From Spirosoma rhododendri (GTDB taxonomy: Bacteria; Bacteroidota; Bacteroidia; Cytophagales; Spirosomataceae), in NCBI RefSeq assembly GCF_012849055.1, contig NZ_CP051677.1, positions 2,867,001 through 2,931,000 on the forward strand: DNA of 64,000 bases. Reading direction: 5' to 3'. Both the position numbers and the translations under genes were made by a program. The number at the start of each line of letters is the position of its first letter. The first letter of the stretch is position 1. The notes beneath the pieces are model-generated. The model was given only the letters and a program-made list of their open reading frames with translations, did no database searches and had not been told where the DNA came from. Below are positions 54,339-63,480 of the stretch, piece by piece.

Positions 54339-56051
54339 ATGGCTAATTTCAATATTGATGCGCAGGCGCTGAATACCTACGATGCCATTGTGGTGGGGTC
54401 GGGGATCAGCGGGGGCTGGTCGGCGAAAGAGCTGACGGCGAAGGGCCTGCGAACGCTGGTGCTGGAGCGTGGTCGCGATGTACGGCACATTACCGACTAC
54501 CCCACGACCAACATGCAACCCTGGGAGTTTGAACACCGGGGCCAGCTGACCAAAGACGTCAAAGACGCCAACCCGATTATCAGCAAGTGCTACGCATTTT
54601 ACGAAGGCACCGAGCAGTTTTTCGTGAAAGACGCTGAGCACCCCTACGTGCAGGAAAAACCCTTCGACTGGATTCGTGGCTATCAGGTTGGTGGTAAATC
54701 GCTGATGTGGGCGCGGCAAACCCAGCGCTGGAGCGACTTCGACTTTACCGGTCCCGCCCGCGATGGGTTCGCCGTCGACTGGCCAATTCGCTACGCCGAT
54801 CTGGCTCCGTGGTACAGCTACGTCGAGAAATTTGCGGGGATCACCGGCAACAAAGACGGCCTCGATACTCTGCCCGATGGTGAGTTTCTGACGCCCCACG
54901 AGTGGAACTGCGTCGAAACGCATTTTCAGAAGCAGATCGCCAGCAAATACAAAGACCGGCACGTGATTATGGGCCGGGCGGCTCACCTGACAAGCCCAAA
55001 GCAGATTCACTACGATCAGGGCCGGGCACAGTGTCAGCACCGGACGATCTGCGAGCGCGGCTGTCCGTTCGGCGGCTACTTCAGCAGCAACTCAAGCACA
55101 ATTCCGTGGGCGGCCAAGACGGGTAAGATGACCCTGCGGCCCAACTCGGTGGTTCACTCGATCATCTACGACGAGAAAAAAGGCCGGGCAACGGGCGTGC
55201 GCGTGATCGACGCTAATACAAAGCAGATGACGGAGTACTACGCCCGGCTGATCTTCGTCAACGCGGCTGCCCTCAATACCAACCTGATTCTGCTCAACTC
55301 GATTTCGACGCGCTTCCCCAACGGGCTGGGTAACGACAGCGGTACGCTGGGCAAATACGTGGCGTTCCACAACTACCGGGCGGGTATTTCGGGCGAATAC
55401 GACGGTAATCTCGACATGACCACCGACGGACGCCGACCCAACAGCCCGTATATCCCCCGCTTCCGCAACGTTTATAAGCAGGAAACTAACTTTCTGCGCG
55501 GCTACGCGGCTGGTTTTCAGGCGGGTCGTTCCTCGGATACCGATCAAAGCGGGATGGGGGCCGACCTGAAGCAAAGTTTGCTAAACCCGAAGCTGGGTGG
55601 CTGGCACGTCGGATCGCACATGATGGGCGAAACCATTCCGAAAGAAAGCAACTACGTCGCGCTCGATTCGTCGCTGAAAGACCCGTACGGCATCCCGCAG
55701 CTCAAAATTGCGATTGCCTACGACGATAACGACGAGAAGATGATCAAGGATTATCAGGAGCAGATGACCGAGATGTTTCAGGCGGCTGGCTTCACCAATA
55801 TCCGCCTGCGCGACGACAAACGCAACCCCGGCCTCGATATTCACGAGATGGGCGGTGTCCGGATGGGTAAAGACCCCAAAACGTCGATGCTAAACAAGTG
55901 GAATCAGCTGCACGCGGTGAAAAACGTGTTCGTCACCGACGGAGCAAGCATGACGTCGACCTCCACGCAAAACCCCTCACTTACCTACATGGCCTTCTCC
56001 GCCCGCTCGGTTGATTACGCCGTCAAGGCAATGAAAAAAGGTCTGGTTTAA
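54339..56051 (+). CDS. GMC-family FAD oxidoreductase (sugar/gluconate dehydrogenase type)
   Basis: The 570-residue protein has the FAD-binding YDAIVVGSGISGGWSAKEL (14-32) with GxGxxG, the adenine-side VLERG, a second FAD motif QVGGKSLMWARQ, and the C-terminal GMC part MGGVRMGKDPKTS and NVFVTDGASMTSTSTQNPS with the active-site Asn. Cys residues near HRTICERGCPFGG could take part in electron transfer but are unproven. With the Tat-exported small subunit upstream, it would oxidise a sugar or sugar acid in the periplasm after folding in the cytoplasm; it has no own signal peptide. The acceptor is unknown. Confidence 0.88.
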   Translation: MANFNIDAQALNTYDAIVVGSGISGGWSAKELTAKGLRTLVLERGRDVRHITDYPTTNMQPWEFEHRGQLTKDVKDANPIISKCYAFYEGTEQFFVKDAEHPYVQEKPFDWIRGYQVGGKSLMWARQTQRWSDFDFTGPARDGFAVDWPIRYADLAPWYSYVEKFAGITGNKDGLDTLPDGEFLTPHEWNCVETHFQKQIASKYKDRHVIMGRAAHLTSPKQIHYDQGRAQCQHRTICERGCPFGGYFSSNSSTIPWAAKTGKMTLRPNSVVHSIIYDEKKGRATGVRVIDANTKQMTEYYARLIFVNAAALNTNLILLNSISTRFPNGLGNDSGTLGKYVAFHNYRAGISGEYDGNLDMTTDGRRPNSPYIPRFRNVYKQETNFLRGYAAGFQAGRSSDTDQSGMGADLKQSLLNPKLGGWHVGSHMMGETIPKESNYVALDSSLKDPYGIPQLKIAIAYDDNDEKMIKDYQEQMTEMFQAAGFTNIRLRDDKRNPGLDIHEMGGVRMGKDPKTSMLNKWNQLHAVKNVFVTDGASMTSTSTQNPSLTYMAFSARSVDYAVKAMKKGLV

Positions 56052-56141
56052 GGTTCAGAGTTTAACGTTCAAGGTTTAAAGTCTACTGTTTGAGGTTGCT
56101 GCCCGTGTCAACCTTAAACAGTAGACTTTAAACATTAAACC
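56052..56141. repeat. Intergenic hairpin with heptamer-repeat arms
   Basis: The left arm (56052-56098) reads GGTTCAG, AGTTTAA, CGTTCAA, GGTTTAA, AGTCTAC, TGTTTGA; the right arm (56109-56141) is a close reverse complement including AAAGTCTACTGTTT. It lies directly after the GMC stop. Confidence 0.85.
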
Positions 56142-56234
56142 AAGCCTTGCTTCTCTAAACTTTCCGTCGTAACGTTGCGTTAATTAAACTGAGTCTAAAT
56201 AATTAACGCCGTCTTAACAAGCGGTGCCGGGAGT

Positions 56235-56459
56235 ATGAGTAAGCGCAGTGTAGCCGATTTGAAAGTAGGAGAGCGGGCCATCATTCAGGCGTTCAACGAC
56301 GAGGTGATGTCGCTTAAATTGCTGGAAATGGGCTGTTTACCCGGTGCTGAGGTGTGTATGGGCAGCAAAGCCCCTCTTGGCGACCCGATCTGTCTGCACG
56401 TGTCGGGCTATTGCCTGTCAATGCGCAAGGCCGAAGCCGCTACCATTCTTGTTGAGTAA
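56235..56459 (+). CDS. feoA: FeoA ferrous iron transport protein
   Basis: The 74-residue protein is a FeoA SH3-like domain: VADLKVGERAIIQAFNDE, LKLLEMGCLPGAEVCMGS and LCLHVSGYCLSMRKAEAATI-type strand order. FeoA is a small cytoplasmic helper of FeoB. The feoB gene follows after 84 bases. It is the normal length. Confidence 0.93.
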   Translation: MSKRSVADLKVGERAIIQAFNDEVMSLKLLEMGCLPGAEVCMGSKAPLGDPICLHVSGYCLSMRKAEAATILVE

Positions 56460-56543
56460 GGTTAAGTCCTACAGGTTGCACGTTTTCGGGTCGATCCGTT
56501 GTTAACCTGCGGAGACCACCGACCGATAAACTGTACTACCGAG

Positions 56544-58657
56544 TTGAAGCCCCCCGTCATCGCCCTTATCGGCAACCCCAACGCGGGTAAATCATCGCTT
56601 TTCAATCAGCTAACCGGGCTGCGTCAGAAAACCGGTAACTTTCCCGGCGTCACGATGGACCGGAAATCGGGGCCGTGGGCTATCGACGAACAGACCACCG
56701 CTACCGTTGTCGACCTGCCCGGCGTGTATTCTGTTTATCCCAAATCGCTGGATGAACAGGTTGTCACCGATATTCTGGCCAACCCCAGCCATCCCGACTA
56801 CCCCGATGTGGCTATCGTCGTAATCGACGCGTCGAACCTCCACCGAAACCTGCTGCTGTTTACGCAGGTCGCTGATCTGGGTTTGCCGACAGTGCTGGCG
56901 CTGAACATGCTCGACGTTGCCAAAGAGCAGGAGAAGGAAGTCAACGCGGTGCGGCTGGCGATGCGGCTGGGCGTGCCGGTCGTGCGGGTCAATGCCCGGC
57001 TGGGCGAAGGTCTCGATGCACTGCGCAAAGCCGTACAGAAGCAGATGCTGGAGCCGGTATTGCCCGGCAAACCCTTATTTGATCCCGCCGACGAAGCCCC
57101 TCAACTAATCGCTGAAACAAAGGCGCAGTATGGCCTGAGCAATAATTACCTGGCCCTGCAATACGTCATTCAGCACGACGGGTTTACGTTTCTCAACGAA
57201 CAGCAGCGGCACAATCTGGACACGCTAATCTCCGACCATCAGTTCAGGGAAATTCCGTTCCAGGCCGACGAAACCATCACCCGATACAAGCGTATCGCGC
57301 AGATCGTTACGGAGGTCGTCACTGATCAGCGGCCCATTGGCAAACCGACCTGGACCCAGAAAATTGACAAAGTGCTGCTACACCCGATCTGGGGGTACGC
57401 CAGTTTTGCGTTTATCCTGCTGCTGATTTTTCAGGCCATTTTCGCCTGGGCCACGCCCTTCATGGACGGTATCGATGCGGGGGTAGCCTGGCTCAACGGA
57501 CAGCTGAAAGAAAGTCTGCCCCCCGGCCCGCTCACCGATTTACTTACCGACGGTATTCTGGCTGGTATCGGGGTATTCTGGTGTTTATCCCCCAAATCGC
57601 TTTTCTGTTTCTGCTGGTGTCGTTGCTGGAAGAGTCGGGTTATATGGCGCGGGTCATGGTCATCATGGACCGGATTATGCGTAAGTTCGGGCTGAACGGG
57701 CGCAGCGTCGTACCGCTGATTTCGGGCGTTGCCTGCGCCGTTCCGGCCATCATGGCGACCCGCAGCATCGGCACCCGGCGCGACCGGCTGATTACGATTC
57801 TGGTAACGCCCCTGATGAGTTGTTCGGCCCGCCTGCCCATCTACACCATCCTGATTGCACTGGTTGTGCCGAGCCGCCGGGTGCTGGGTGTCTTCAACGT
57901 GCAGGGGCTGGCCCTGATGGCCCTGTATCTGCTCGGTCTGCTCAGTGCGCTGCTGGCGGCTTACGTGCTGAAACTGGTACTGAAAACGAAAGAACGCGGC
58001 TATTTCATTATGGAACTGCCTACGTTCAAGCTGCCCCGCTGGAACCACGTCGGGCTGACGGTTTGGGAAAGTGTGCGGTCGTTTGTGTGGGAAGCCGGGC
58101 GCGTGATTCTGGCCATTTCGATCATCCTATGGGTGCTGGCGAGTTACGGCCCCGGCAATACTATGCAACAGGCTGAAGACACCGTCCGGCGCGAACAGCC
58201 GACGCTGTCACCCGAGGAACTGAGTAATCGCGTTGCGTCGGAGCGGCTCGAAGCGTCGTACGCGGGTCGGTTCGGTCATTTCATCGAACCCGCTATCCGG
58301 CCGCTGGGCTACGACTGGAAAATCGGTATTGCGCTGCTTAGTTCGTTTGCCGCCCGCGAAGTATTCGTCGGCACGATGTCGACGATTTACAGTATCGGCG
58401 CCGGTGGCGACGACGAGGGCGTGACTATCCGCGAACGACTGTTGCAGGAGCGTAACCCCGAAACGGGTGGCCCGATGTATACGCCTGCACTGGCGTGGTC
58501 GCTGCTGATTTTTTACGTCTTCGCCATGATGTGCATGAGTACGCTGGCGGCTACGCAGCGCGAAACCAAAAGCTGGAAGTGGCCCGCCGTGCAGCTAGTG
58601 TACATGATGCTGCTGGCCTACGGTTCCGCTTTCCTGACATATCAGCTTATGAGTTGA
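56544..58657 (+). CDS. feoB: FeoB ferrous iron transporter, interrupted by a one-base frameshift
   Basis: The start TTG at 56544 gives KPPVIALIGNPNAGKSSLFN directly at the G1 motif; an upstream TTG (56499) adds 15 residues with no support. G-domain motifs include GNPNAGKSS, DLPGVYS, NMLDVAKEQ and VNARLGEGLD. After residue 340 the frame breaks at the G4 run 57570-57573; adding one G restores AGIGGILVFIPQIAFLFLLVSLLEE and reads to 58657, with SGVACAVPAIMATRS and SAREVFVG-like membrane gate segments. The complete protein of about 704 residues would import Fe(II). Whether the frameshift is real needs read evidence; the context of two further homopolymer gaps suggests an error. Confidence 0.88.
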
Positions 58658-58679
58658 TCCCTTTCTGACGGGATATACA

Positions 58680-58723
58680 AAGCAGAACGCCCGCTGATCG
58701 TATGATCAGCGGGCGTTCTGCTT
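58680..58723. terminator. Perfect hairpin terminator between feoB and 58742 gene
   Basis: Perfect 20-base arms (58680-58699 and 58704-58723) enclose GTAT. It ends feoB and the convergent small gene. Confidence 0.9.
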
Positions 58724-58741
58724 AAAATCTTATGGAGTAGT

Positions 58742-58900
58742 TTACCAGAGTATACCTTTCGCAATCAGCGGGAAGACGAATTGATAAACGATGTAGCCGA
58801 ACAGAGCTATGGTGATGGTGCCAATGGCGGTAGTCTGATCGAAGAAAGACCGCGATTTGTTGCGGGTAGATGACCAGTTGCGTTGCGTCGTGTATTTCAT
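58742..58900 (-). CDS. Small single-span membrane protein, function unknown
   Basis: From ATG 58898-58900 (MKYTTQRNWSSTRNKSRSFF) the gene codes for 52 residues with one membrane helix in the C-terminal half (IGTITIALFGYIVYQFVFPL). A longer frame begins at 58960. The basic N-terminal part suggests N-in orientation. No family is recognised. Ribosome and codon features are normal but the short length leaves doubt. Confidence 0.4.
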   Translation of the reverse strand: MKYTTQRNWSSTRNKSRSFFDQTTAIGTITIALFGYIVYQFVFPLIAKGILW

Positions 58901-59129
58901 CTCCGGTGTCAGTATCTTGTCTTGTACTATGGACAATTCTGATACCGGATGGGAGTCCACCTATACAGTTATTACGTGTGGCAAGCTAATCAGCCCGTAA
59001 TCAGCGACTTCAAAATAGTGCCTGATTCGGACATTTCGTAAGCGGTAGGGGCAGTATGCAGGCATACTACTATACGTTAGCCCGGTTGTAGAATTATTTC
59101 TACGCTGGCGTCCCATCTTGTCTACGGAT

Positions 59130-60632
59130 TTACTCCCAGCGTAACGCATCAACAACGTCTGATGCCGTCATACCGATCGGGCCGCGCTGTGAAGCCACCA
59201 CATCGCCCGCTAACCCGTGGGCATATACGCCTAGTACGGCGGCTTCGACGGGGTCGTAGCCCTGCGCCAGCAACGCCGTCAGAACGCCCGTCAGCACGTC
59301 GCCCGTACCGCCGGTGCTCAGGCCCGGATTCCCTGTCGCGTTGAAATGCACCTCACCGTCGGGCGTCGCGACAGCCGAATATGCCCCCTTCAGCACGACG
59401 ACAAGCTTGTGCGTTTTGGCAAAATCGCGCAGAAGGTCCAGCTTTTCGTAGTCGTCTTTCCAGGGCTTGGTCAGCCGCTCAAATTCTTTGGGGTGGGGCG
59501 TCAGGATGCTGTGTTTCGGGATCTGCGCGTACAACTCGCGGTTTTCGCTGAGCAGGTTTAGCGCATCAGCATCGATCACCATTGGCTTCTTTATCGTCGG
59601 CAGCAGTTCGCGCAGCATCGTCAGCGTTTCGGGCGCTTTGCCAATACCGGGGCCGATACCAACGGTCGAGTATTCCGACGGCGGAGTACTACTGATGCGG
59701 CTGGTACCGGTAAGCACCGTCTGATGACCGTCGGGCTGGCACATGGCTTCGGGCACCGACGATTGCAGAATTGGGTAGCCGCACTGAGGTACGTGTACCG
59801 TCAGCAACCCCACGCCCGACCGCAGGCAGGCCCGCGCCGAGAGCACAGCTGCACCCATCTTGCCGAAACTGCCCGCCAGCAGCAGGGCGTGGCCAAACGT
59901 CCCTTTGTTGGAATACCGCTCCCGCTTGTGCAGCAGCAGCCGTGCCTCGCGGGGTTGGGTGAAATAGTACGGCGTCGGGGCGAGATCGATATAGCGTTTG
60001 TGAAGCTGAATATCGACCAGGTGCCAGTTGCCAACGTATTTGCCGTTTTTAGGCAGTACAAACGCCAGTTTAGGCAGTTGAAACGACACCGTGTGATCGG
60101 GTTCGATAATCACATCGTCGGGCTGGTTGGCCTGATCGACGTACAGCCCGCTGGCAATATCAACCGAAATGACCGTTGCCGGGGCGCGGTTGATCGTCTC
60201 GATGGTTGCTTTGACGATACCCTCCGCCGGTCGCGACAGCCCCGACCCCAGAATGGCGTCGATTACGACTTCGTTGTGCCGTAGGGTGGGGAGGTCGCGA
60301 GAAAACTCGACGTATTTAATGTCTTCGGTGATGAGCTTGAGCCGACGGTGATTGTGCATAAAGTCGTCGGATTCGCGGGGCGCGTACCGAACGACGTACA
60401 CCTCAACCGGATACTCACGTTCCATCAGCAGCCGGGCAATAGCCAGCCCATCGCCCCCGTTGTTGCCCAGCCCGCAGAAAATTTTTGTCGACGTCGTCGC
60501 CGGAAAATGATCGACGTACCAGTTGACGAACCCCAGCGATGCCCGTTCCATGAGATTCAGCGGAGCAATGGGTTCGTGCTTTATAGTCGACTCGTCGAGG
60601 GCGCGGATCTGGTCAACGTTCAGTATTTTCAT
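59130..60632 (-). CDS. nnr: Bifunctional NAD(P)H-hydrate epimerase / ADP-dependent dehydratase
   Basis: The 500-residue protein joins a YjeF N-terminal epimerase (FCGLGNNGGDGLAIARLL, K+/NADPHX loop, near residue 52, and DAILGSGLSRP) with a C-terminal YjeF/CARKD dehydratase (LLAGSFGKMGAAVLSARACL, GIGPGIG, and TGNPGLSTGGTGDVLTGVL with the ATP/ADP-binding GTGD near residue 450). It repairs hydrated NADH and NADPH. Both halves have normal length. It is divergent from rplS, whose promoter begins in the gap. Confidence 0.94.
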   Translation of the reverse strand: MKILNVDQIRALDESTIKHEPIAPLNLMERASLGFVNWYVDHFPATTSTKIFCGLGNNGGDGLAIARLLMEREYPVEVYVVRYAPRESDDFMHNHRRLKLITEDIKYVEFSRDLPTLRHNEVVIDAILGSGLSRPAEGIVKATIETINRAPATVISVDIASGLYVDQANQPDDVIIEPDHTVSFQLPKLAFVLPKNGKYVGNWHLVDIQLHKRYIDLAPTPYYFTQPREARLLLHKRERYSNKGTFGHALLLAGSFGKMGAAVLSARACLRSGVGLLTVHVPQCGYPILQSSVPEAMCQPDGHQTVLTGTSRISSTPPSEYSTVGIGPGIGKAPETLTMLRELLPTIKKPMVIDADALNLLSENRELYAQIPKHSILTPHPKEFERLTKPWKDDYEKLDLLRDFAKTHKLVVVLKGAYSAVATPDGEVHFNATGNPGLSTGGTGDVLTGVLTALLAQGYDPVEAAVLGVYAHGLAGDVVASQRGPIGMTASDVVDALRWE

Positions 60633-60672
60633 TCGGGGTGTATTGGCTGAAGGAGGTAATTTTGCAAAAGTA

Positions 60673-60703
60673 TTTTCCGGCCGCCAAAATTTTGCTATCT
60701 TTG
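60673..60703 (+). promoter_or_regulatory. Promoter of rplS
   Basis: TATCTTTG at 60696-60703 fits TAnnTTTG exactly; TTTT at 60673-60676 lies 19 bases upstream at the -33 position. The rplS start follows at 60747. Confidence 0.65.
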
Positions 60704-60746
60704 CGGCTCATTTCGCAAATAGTTATCTGGCGATTTATATACGGTC

Positions 60747-61121
60747 ATGAGCGAGTTAATCAAATTAGTGGAGGCAGACAATGCGCAGCGTCGCACCGAG
60801 TTGCCTACGTTCCGGGCGGGAGACACGGTGAATGTGCACGTCAAAATCCGCGAAGGAAATAAAGAACGGATCCAGGTATTCACCGGCACAGTTATTCAGC
60901 GCCGGAACCCAAGCAGCGGTGGCGAAACGTTCACCGTGCGTAAGGTATCGAACGGTGTAGGTGTCGAGCGGATTTTCCCGACCCTGTCGCCTAACATTGA
61001 CAAAATCGAGGTAGTACGTATGGGTAAAGTACGTCGTGCCCGTCTGTTCTTCCTGCGCGGTCGTCAGGGCAAGGCAGCACGTCTGAAAGAGCGCAAGCCG
61101 AAACCAGCAGTCGTGGCTTAA
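60747..61121 (+). CDS. rplS: 50S ribosomal protein L19
   Basis: The 124-residue protein is a clear L19: [55 protein letters not shown] and [22 protein letters not shown]19 contacts the 30S subunit at the interface. The C-terminal [13 protein letters not shown] tail is slightly longer than in E. coli. It stands alone with its own promoter and a rho-independent terminator, so its usual partners (trmD, rimM) are elsewhere. Confidence 0.98.
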   Translation: MSELIKLVEADNAQRRTELPTFRAGDTVNVHVKIREGNKERIQVFTGTVIQRRNPSSGGETFTVRKVSNGVGVERIFPTLSPNIDKIEVVRMGKVRRARLFFLRGRQGKAARLKERKPKPAVVA

Positions 61122-61151
61122 TTGCCGGCGTCATCGTCAGAAGCGTACCAG

Positions 61152-61177
61152 AGCCACCTGTATGGGTGGCTTTTTTT
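61152..61177 (+). terminator. Rho-independent terminator of rplS
   Basis: Stem AGCCACC/GGTGGCT with loop TGTATG and a T7 run at 61171-61177. Confidence 0.92.
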
Positions 61178-61184
61178 GTTGCAA

Positions 61185-61325
61185 AGTTGTAGAGTTTGAT
61201 AGTTGTAGAGTCGTAAAGTTGCTACCGCCGGATGGCCCGACGCGCCAGTCCCGGCACCGTACGCGGCTGCGGGGGAACCGCAACTTTATAACTTTACGAC
61301 TCTACAACTATCAAACTCTACAACT
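61185..61325. repeat. 36-base perfect octamer-repeat hairpin before dapF
   Basis: Arms 61185-61220 and 61290-61325 are perfectly complementary over 36 bases. Each is a tandem of octamers (TTGTAGAG, TTTGATAG, TTGTAGAG, TCGTAAAG). The loop is long and GC-rich. It begins after the rplS terminator and ends 6 bases before the dapF GTG start, so it belongs to the dapF leader. Confidence 0.92.
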
Positions 61326-61331
61326 ACCCCC

Positions 61332-62111
61332 GTGAACATTCCATTTTTTAAATACCAGGGTACCGGTAACGATTTTGTGATGATCGACGACCGGAGTGAA
61401 ACCTTCCCCGCCAGCGATCAGGCCCTGATTGAGCGACTGTGCCATCGGCGATTTGGTATTGGTGCCGATGGGCTGATTCTGCTGCGCAACGACCCCGACT
61501 ACGATTTTCGGATGATTTATTTCAATGCTGATGGAGCCGAAGGCAGCATGTGCGGCAATGGGGGCCGGTGTATCGTTCGCTTTGCCCACGACCTGAATCT
61601 GTTTGAGGGGCAAACGCGCTTTATTGCTGTGGATGGTGAGCACACTGCTACTGTAACGGACAACGATGTGTCGCTGAAGATGAGCGATGTAGCTGCTATT
61701 GGCGAGCAGGGGAACCATGTGTTTCTCAACACAGGCTCTCCGCACGCCGTGTTGTTTACGGATGATCTGGAATCGACGGATGTAGTGGCTGAGGGGCGTG
61801 CTATCCGGTACAGCGAGCCATTCAGCCCGGGTGGTACAAACGTAAATTTTGTACAGCAGACAGACCAATCGTCGTTGTATGTGCGTACATACGAACGGGG
61901 CGTTGAAGACGAAACCTACTCCTGTGGTACCGGTGTGACGGCGGCAGCGCTGGCGGCTCACAGTCAATTGGGTGTCGCGGAGCCGGTTGCCATACGCACG
62001 CTGGGTGGTAACCTGCGCGTATCGTTCAACCAGAAGCCCGATGGTACCTTTACCGACGTGTACCTGATTGGCCCGGCCCGGCGGGTGTTCACCGGAAGCT
62101 GTACAATCTGA
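61332..62111 (+). CDS. dapF: Diaminopimelate epimerase
   Basis: The 259-residue enzyme starts at GTG 61332 (MNIPFFKYQGTGNDFVMID, a classic N-terminus) and has both catalytic cysteines: C74 in GSMCGNGGRC and C197 in ETYSCGTGV. It is the cofactor-independent racemisation of LL- to meso-diaminopimelate for lysine and peptidoglycan. The 61185-61325 hairpin lies directly upstream. No other dap gene is adjacent. Confidence 0.97.
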   Translation: MNIPFFKYQGTGNDFVMIDDRSETFPASDQALIERLCHRRFGIGADGLILLRNDPDYDFRMIYFNADGAEGSMCGNGGRCIVRFAHDLNLFEGQTRFIAVDGEHTATVTDNDVSLKMSDVAAIGEQGNHVFLNTGSPHAVLFTDDLESTDVVAEGRAIRYSEPFSPGGTNVNFVQQTDQSSLYVRTYERGVEDETYSCGTGVTAAALAAHSQLGVAEPVAIRTLGGNLRVSFNQKPDGTFTDVYLIGPARRVFTGSCTI

Positions 62112-62126
62112 TTTTTATCCGTTGTT

Positions 62127-63056
62127 ATGATCCTTTACAAAGCAAAGAGCTGGCTACCCGCTGTTTGGCATTTCCACACTGGTCCAACTGCATTTGCACT
62201 GTTCCGGCGGCTGGGTGTCGTACTGATTTACGTTGCGATCGTAACGACCGTTGAAATACACTACTTCGACACTCGCCTGAAAGACACGCCCAGTTCGTTT
62301 CTGTCGGCAATGGGCATTCTGCTTAGCCTGCTGCTGATCTATCGGACGAATACGGCTTATGACCGGTTCTATGAGGGTCGGACTGCCTGGGGGGCTCTGG
62401 TGAATAACAGCCGGAACCTGGCGCTTTACTTTAACGCCGTACTACCGCTCGATCGACACGAAGACCGATTGTTCTTCGCAAAGATGATTTCCAACTTTCC
62501 GTTCGCGCTCAAAAACCACTTGCGGGGAAGTACAAACACAGATGAACTGGAACTGCTGGACGACGAAGACAAACAAACACTGAATCGGTTCGATTACAAA
62601 CCCGGTGGCGTGTCGAGCCTGCTATGGAACCGGTCAGAATCGCTGTACCGGGAGGGTATGCTGTCGACGTCGCAACATATCAACCTGAATCAGCGGCTCA
62701 CAGCCATGATGGACGTGGCCGGTATCTGCGACCGGATCAAGAGTACGCCGATTCCGTTTTCGTACAACCTGTTTATCAAGCTGTTTATTACGATTTACGT
62801 GGGGGTATTGCCATTTACCATCGTTCAGGCGTTTGGGTACATGACCATTCCTGCCGTGGTGCTTACTTCCTATATTCTGATTGGGCTGGAACTGATCGGG
62901 GAGGAGATCGAAGACCCGTTTGGTGTCGACCGTAACGATTTGCCGCTGAATCAGATCAGCCAGTTGATTCGGGTCAACGTACACGATATCCTGAATTACG
63001 AACTGCCGCAGGCCGAGAAACAGGCCGCAAAACCCGGCTTCGTTATCGTCACGTAG
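62127..63056 (+). CDS. Bestrophin-family (UPF0187) membrane channel
   Basis: The 309-residue protein has the bacterial bestrophin pattern: YRTNTAYDRFYEGRTAWGAL near residue 72-91, followed by NNSRNLAL, four membrane helices, and the C-terminal IGEEIEDPFGVDRNDLPL, which is the family's acid-rich hinge. Bestrophins form pentameric anion or cation channels; bacterial ones conduct Na+ or K+. It starts 15 bases after dapF, in the same direction. Confidence 0.92.
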   Translation: MILYKAKSWLPAVWHFHTGPTAFALFRRLGVVLIYVAIVTTVEIHYFDTRLKDTPSSFLSAMGILLSLLLIYRTNTAYDRFYEGRTAWGALVNNSRNLALYFNAVLPLDRHEDRLFFAKMISNFPFALKNHLRGSTNTDELELLDDEDKQTLNRFDYKPGGVSSLLWNRSESLYREGMLSTSQHINLNQRLTAMMDVAGICDRIKSTPIPFSYNLFIKLFITIYVGVLPFTIVQAFGYMTIPAVVLTSYILIGLELIGEEIEDPFGVDRNDLPLNQISQLIRVNVHDILNYELPQAEKQAAKPGFVIVT

Positions 63057-63065
63057 GTTTTCTTT

Positions 63066-63121
63066 CGACAGGATTACAGGATTTACTTTCTTTTTCAACA
63101 GTAAATCCTGTAATCCTGTCG
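63066..63121. repeat. Octamer-type hairpin between convergent genes
   Basis: Perfect 20-base arms (63066-63085 and 63102-63121) contain the tandem octamer ACAGGATT twice. The loop is T-rich. It separates the bestrophin gene from the rhodanese and could act as a terminator. Confidence 0.85.
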
Positions 63122-63122
63122 G

Positions 63123-63428
63123 TTATACATCCCCGATTAGGCCACCGTGAAGATGGTAGAGGGTGTGCTGCTGAAATTCGGGCTGACGCAACAGATCTTT
63201 AATGGCAATACGGCTGCGGGTACCGTTTGAGCACACGACGATCAGCGGATCATGGCCAGTCAGTTCGTCCTTGCGGGCTCGGATGTCGGGCAGGGGCAGG
63301 TTTAGACCACCCAGATTAAACTCGTCGAACTCCCATTCATCGCGCACATCAACAACCAGCGTGCCGGGCTGCTGCCGAAGCGAGTCGAGTTCATCCAGCG
63401 AAATATCGGAGTACGAATGAGTAAGCAT
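63123..63428 (-). CDS. Single-domain rhodanese-like protein
   Basis: I start at ATG 63426-63428 (MLTHSYSDISLDELDSL), where the rhodanese fold begins; a longer frame adds seven residues. The 101-residue protein has VVDVRDEWEFDEFNLGG and the active-site loop VCSNGTRSR with the persulfide Cys, followed by GGL. Such single domains move sulfane sulfur or bind thiols, e.g. in detoxification or thiosulfate handling. It is not part of a visible operon. Confidence 0.9.
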   Translation of the reverse strand: MLTHSYSDISLDELDSLRQQPGTLVVDVRDEWEFDEFNLGGLNLPLPDIRARKDELTGHDPLIVVCSNGTRSRIAIKDLLRQPEFQQHTLYHLHGGLIGDV

Positions 63429-63480
63429 ACGTCGATACAACAACGGCAATTTGCACCCTGTTCAGTACCGTAGTAGAGAA

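Noticed and set aside
58961-59155. A 64-codon minus-strand frame downstream of nnr
   Set aside because: Basic, no domain, overlaps the nnr end and has poor codon pattern.
10684-63121. CRISPR-like arrays because of regular short repeats
   Set aside because: The repeats have period 7 or 8 with mirrored arms, no spacers of 30 or more bases and no cas genes.
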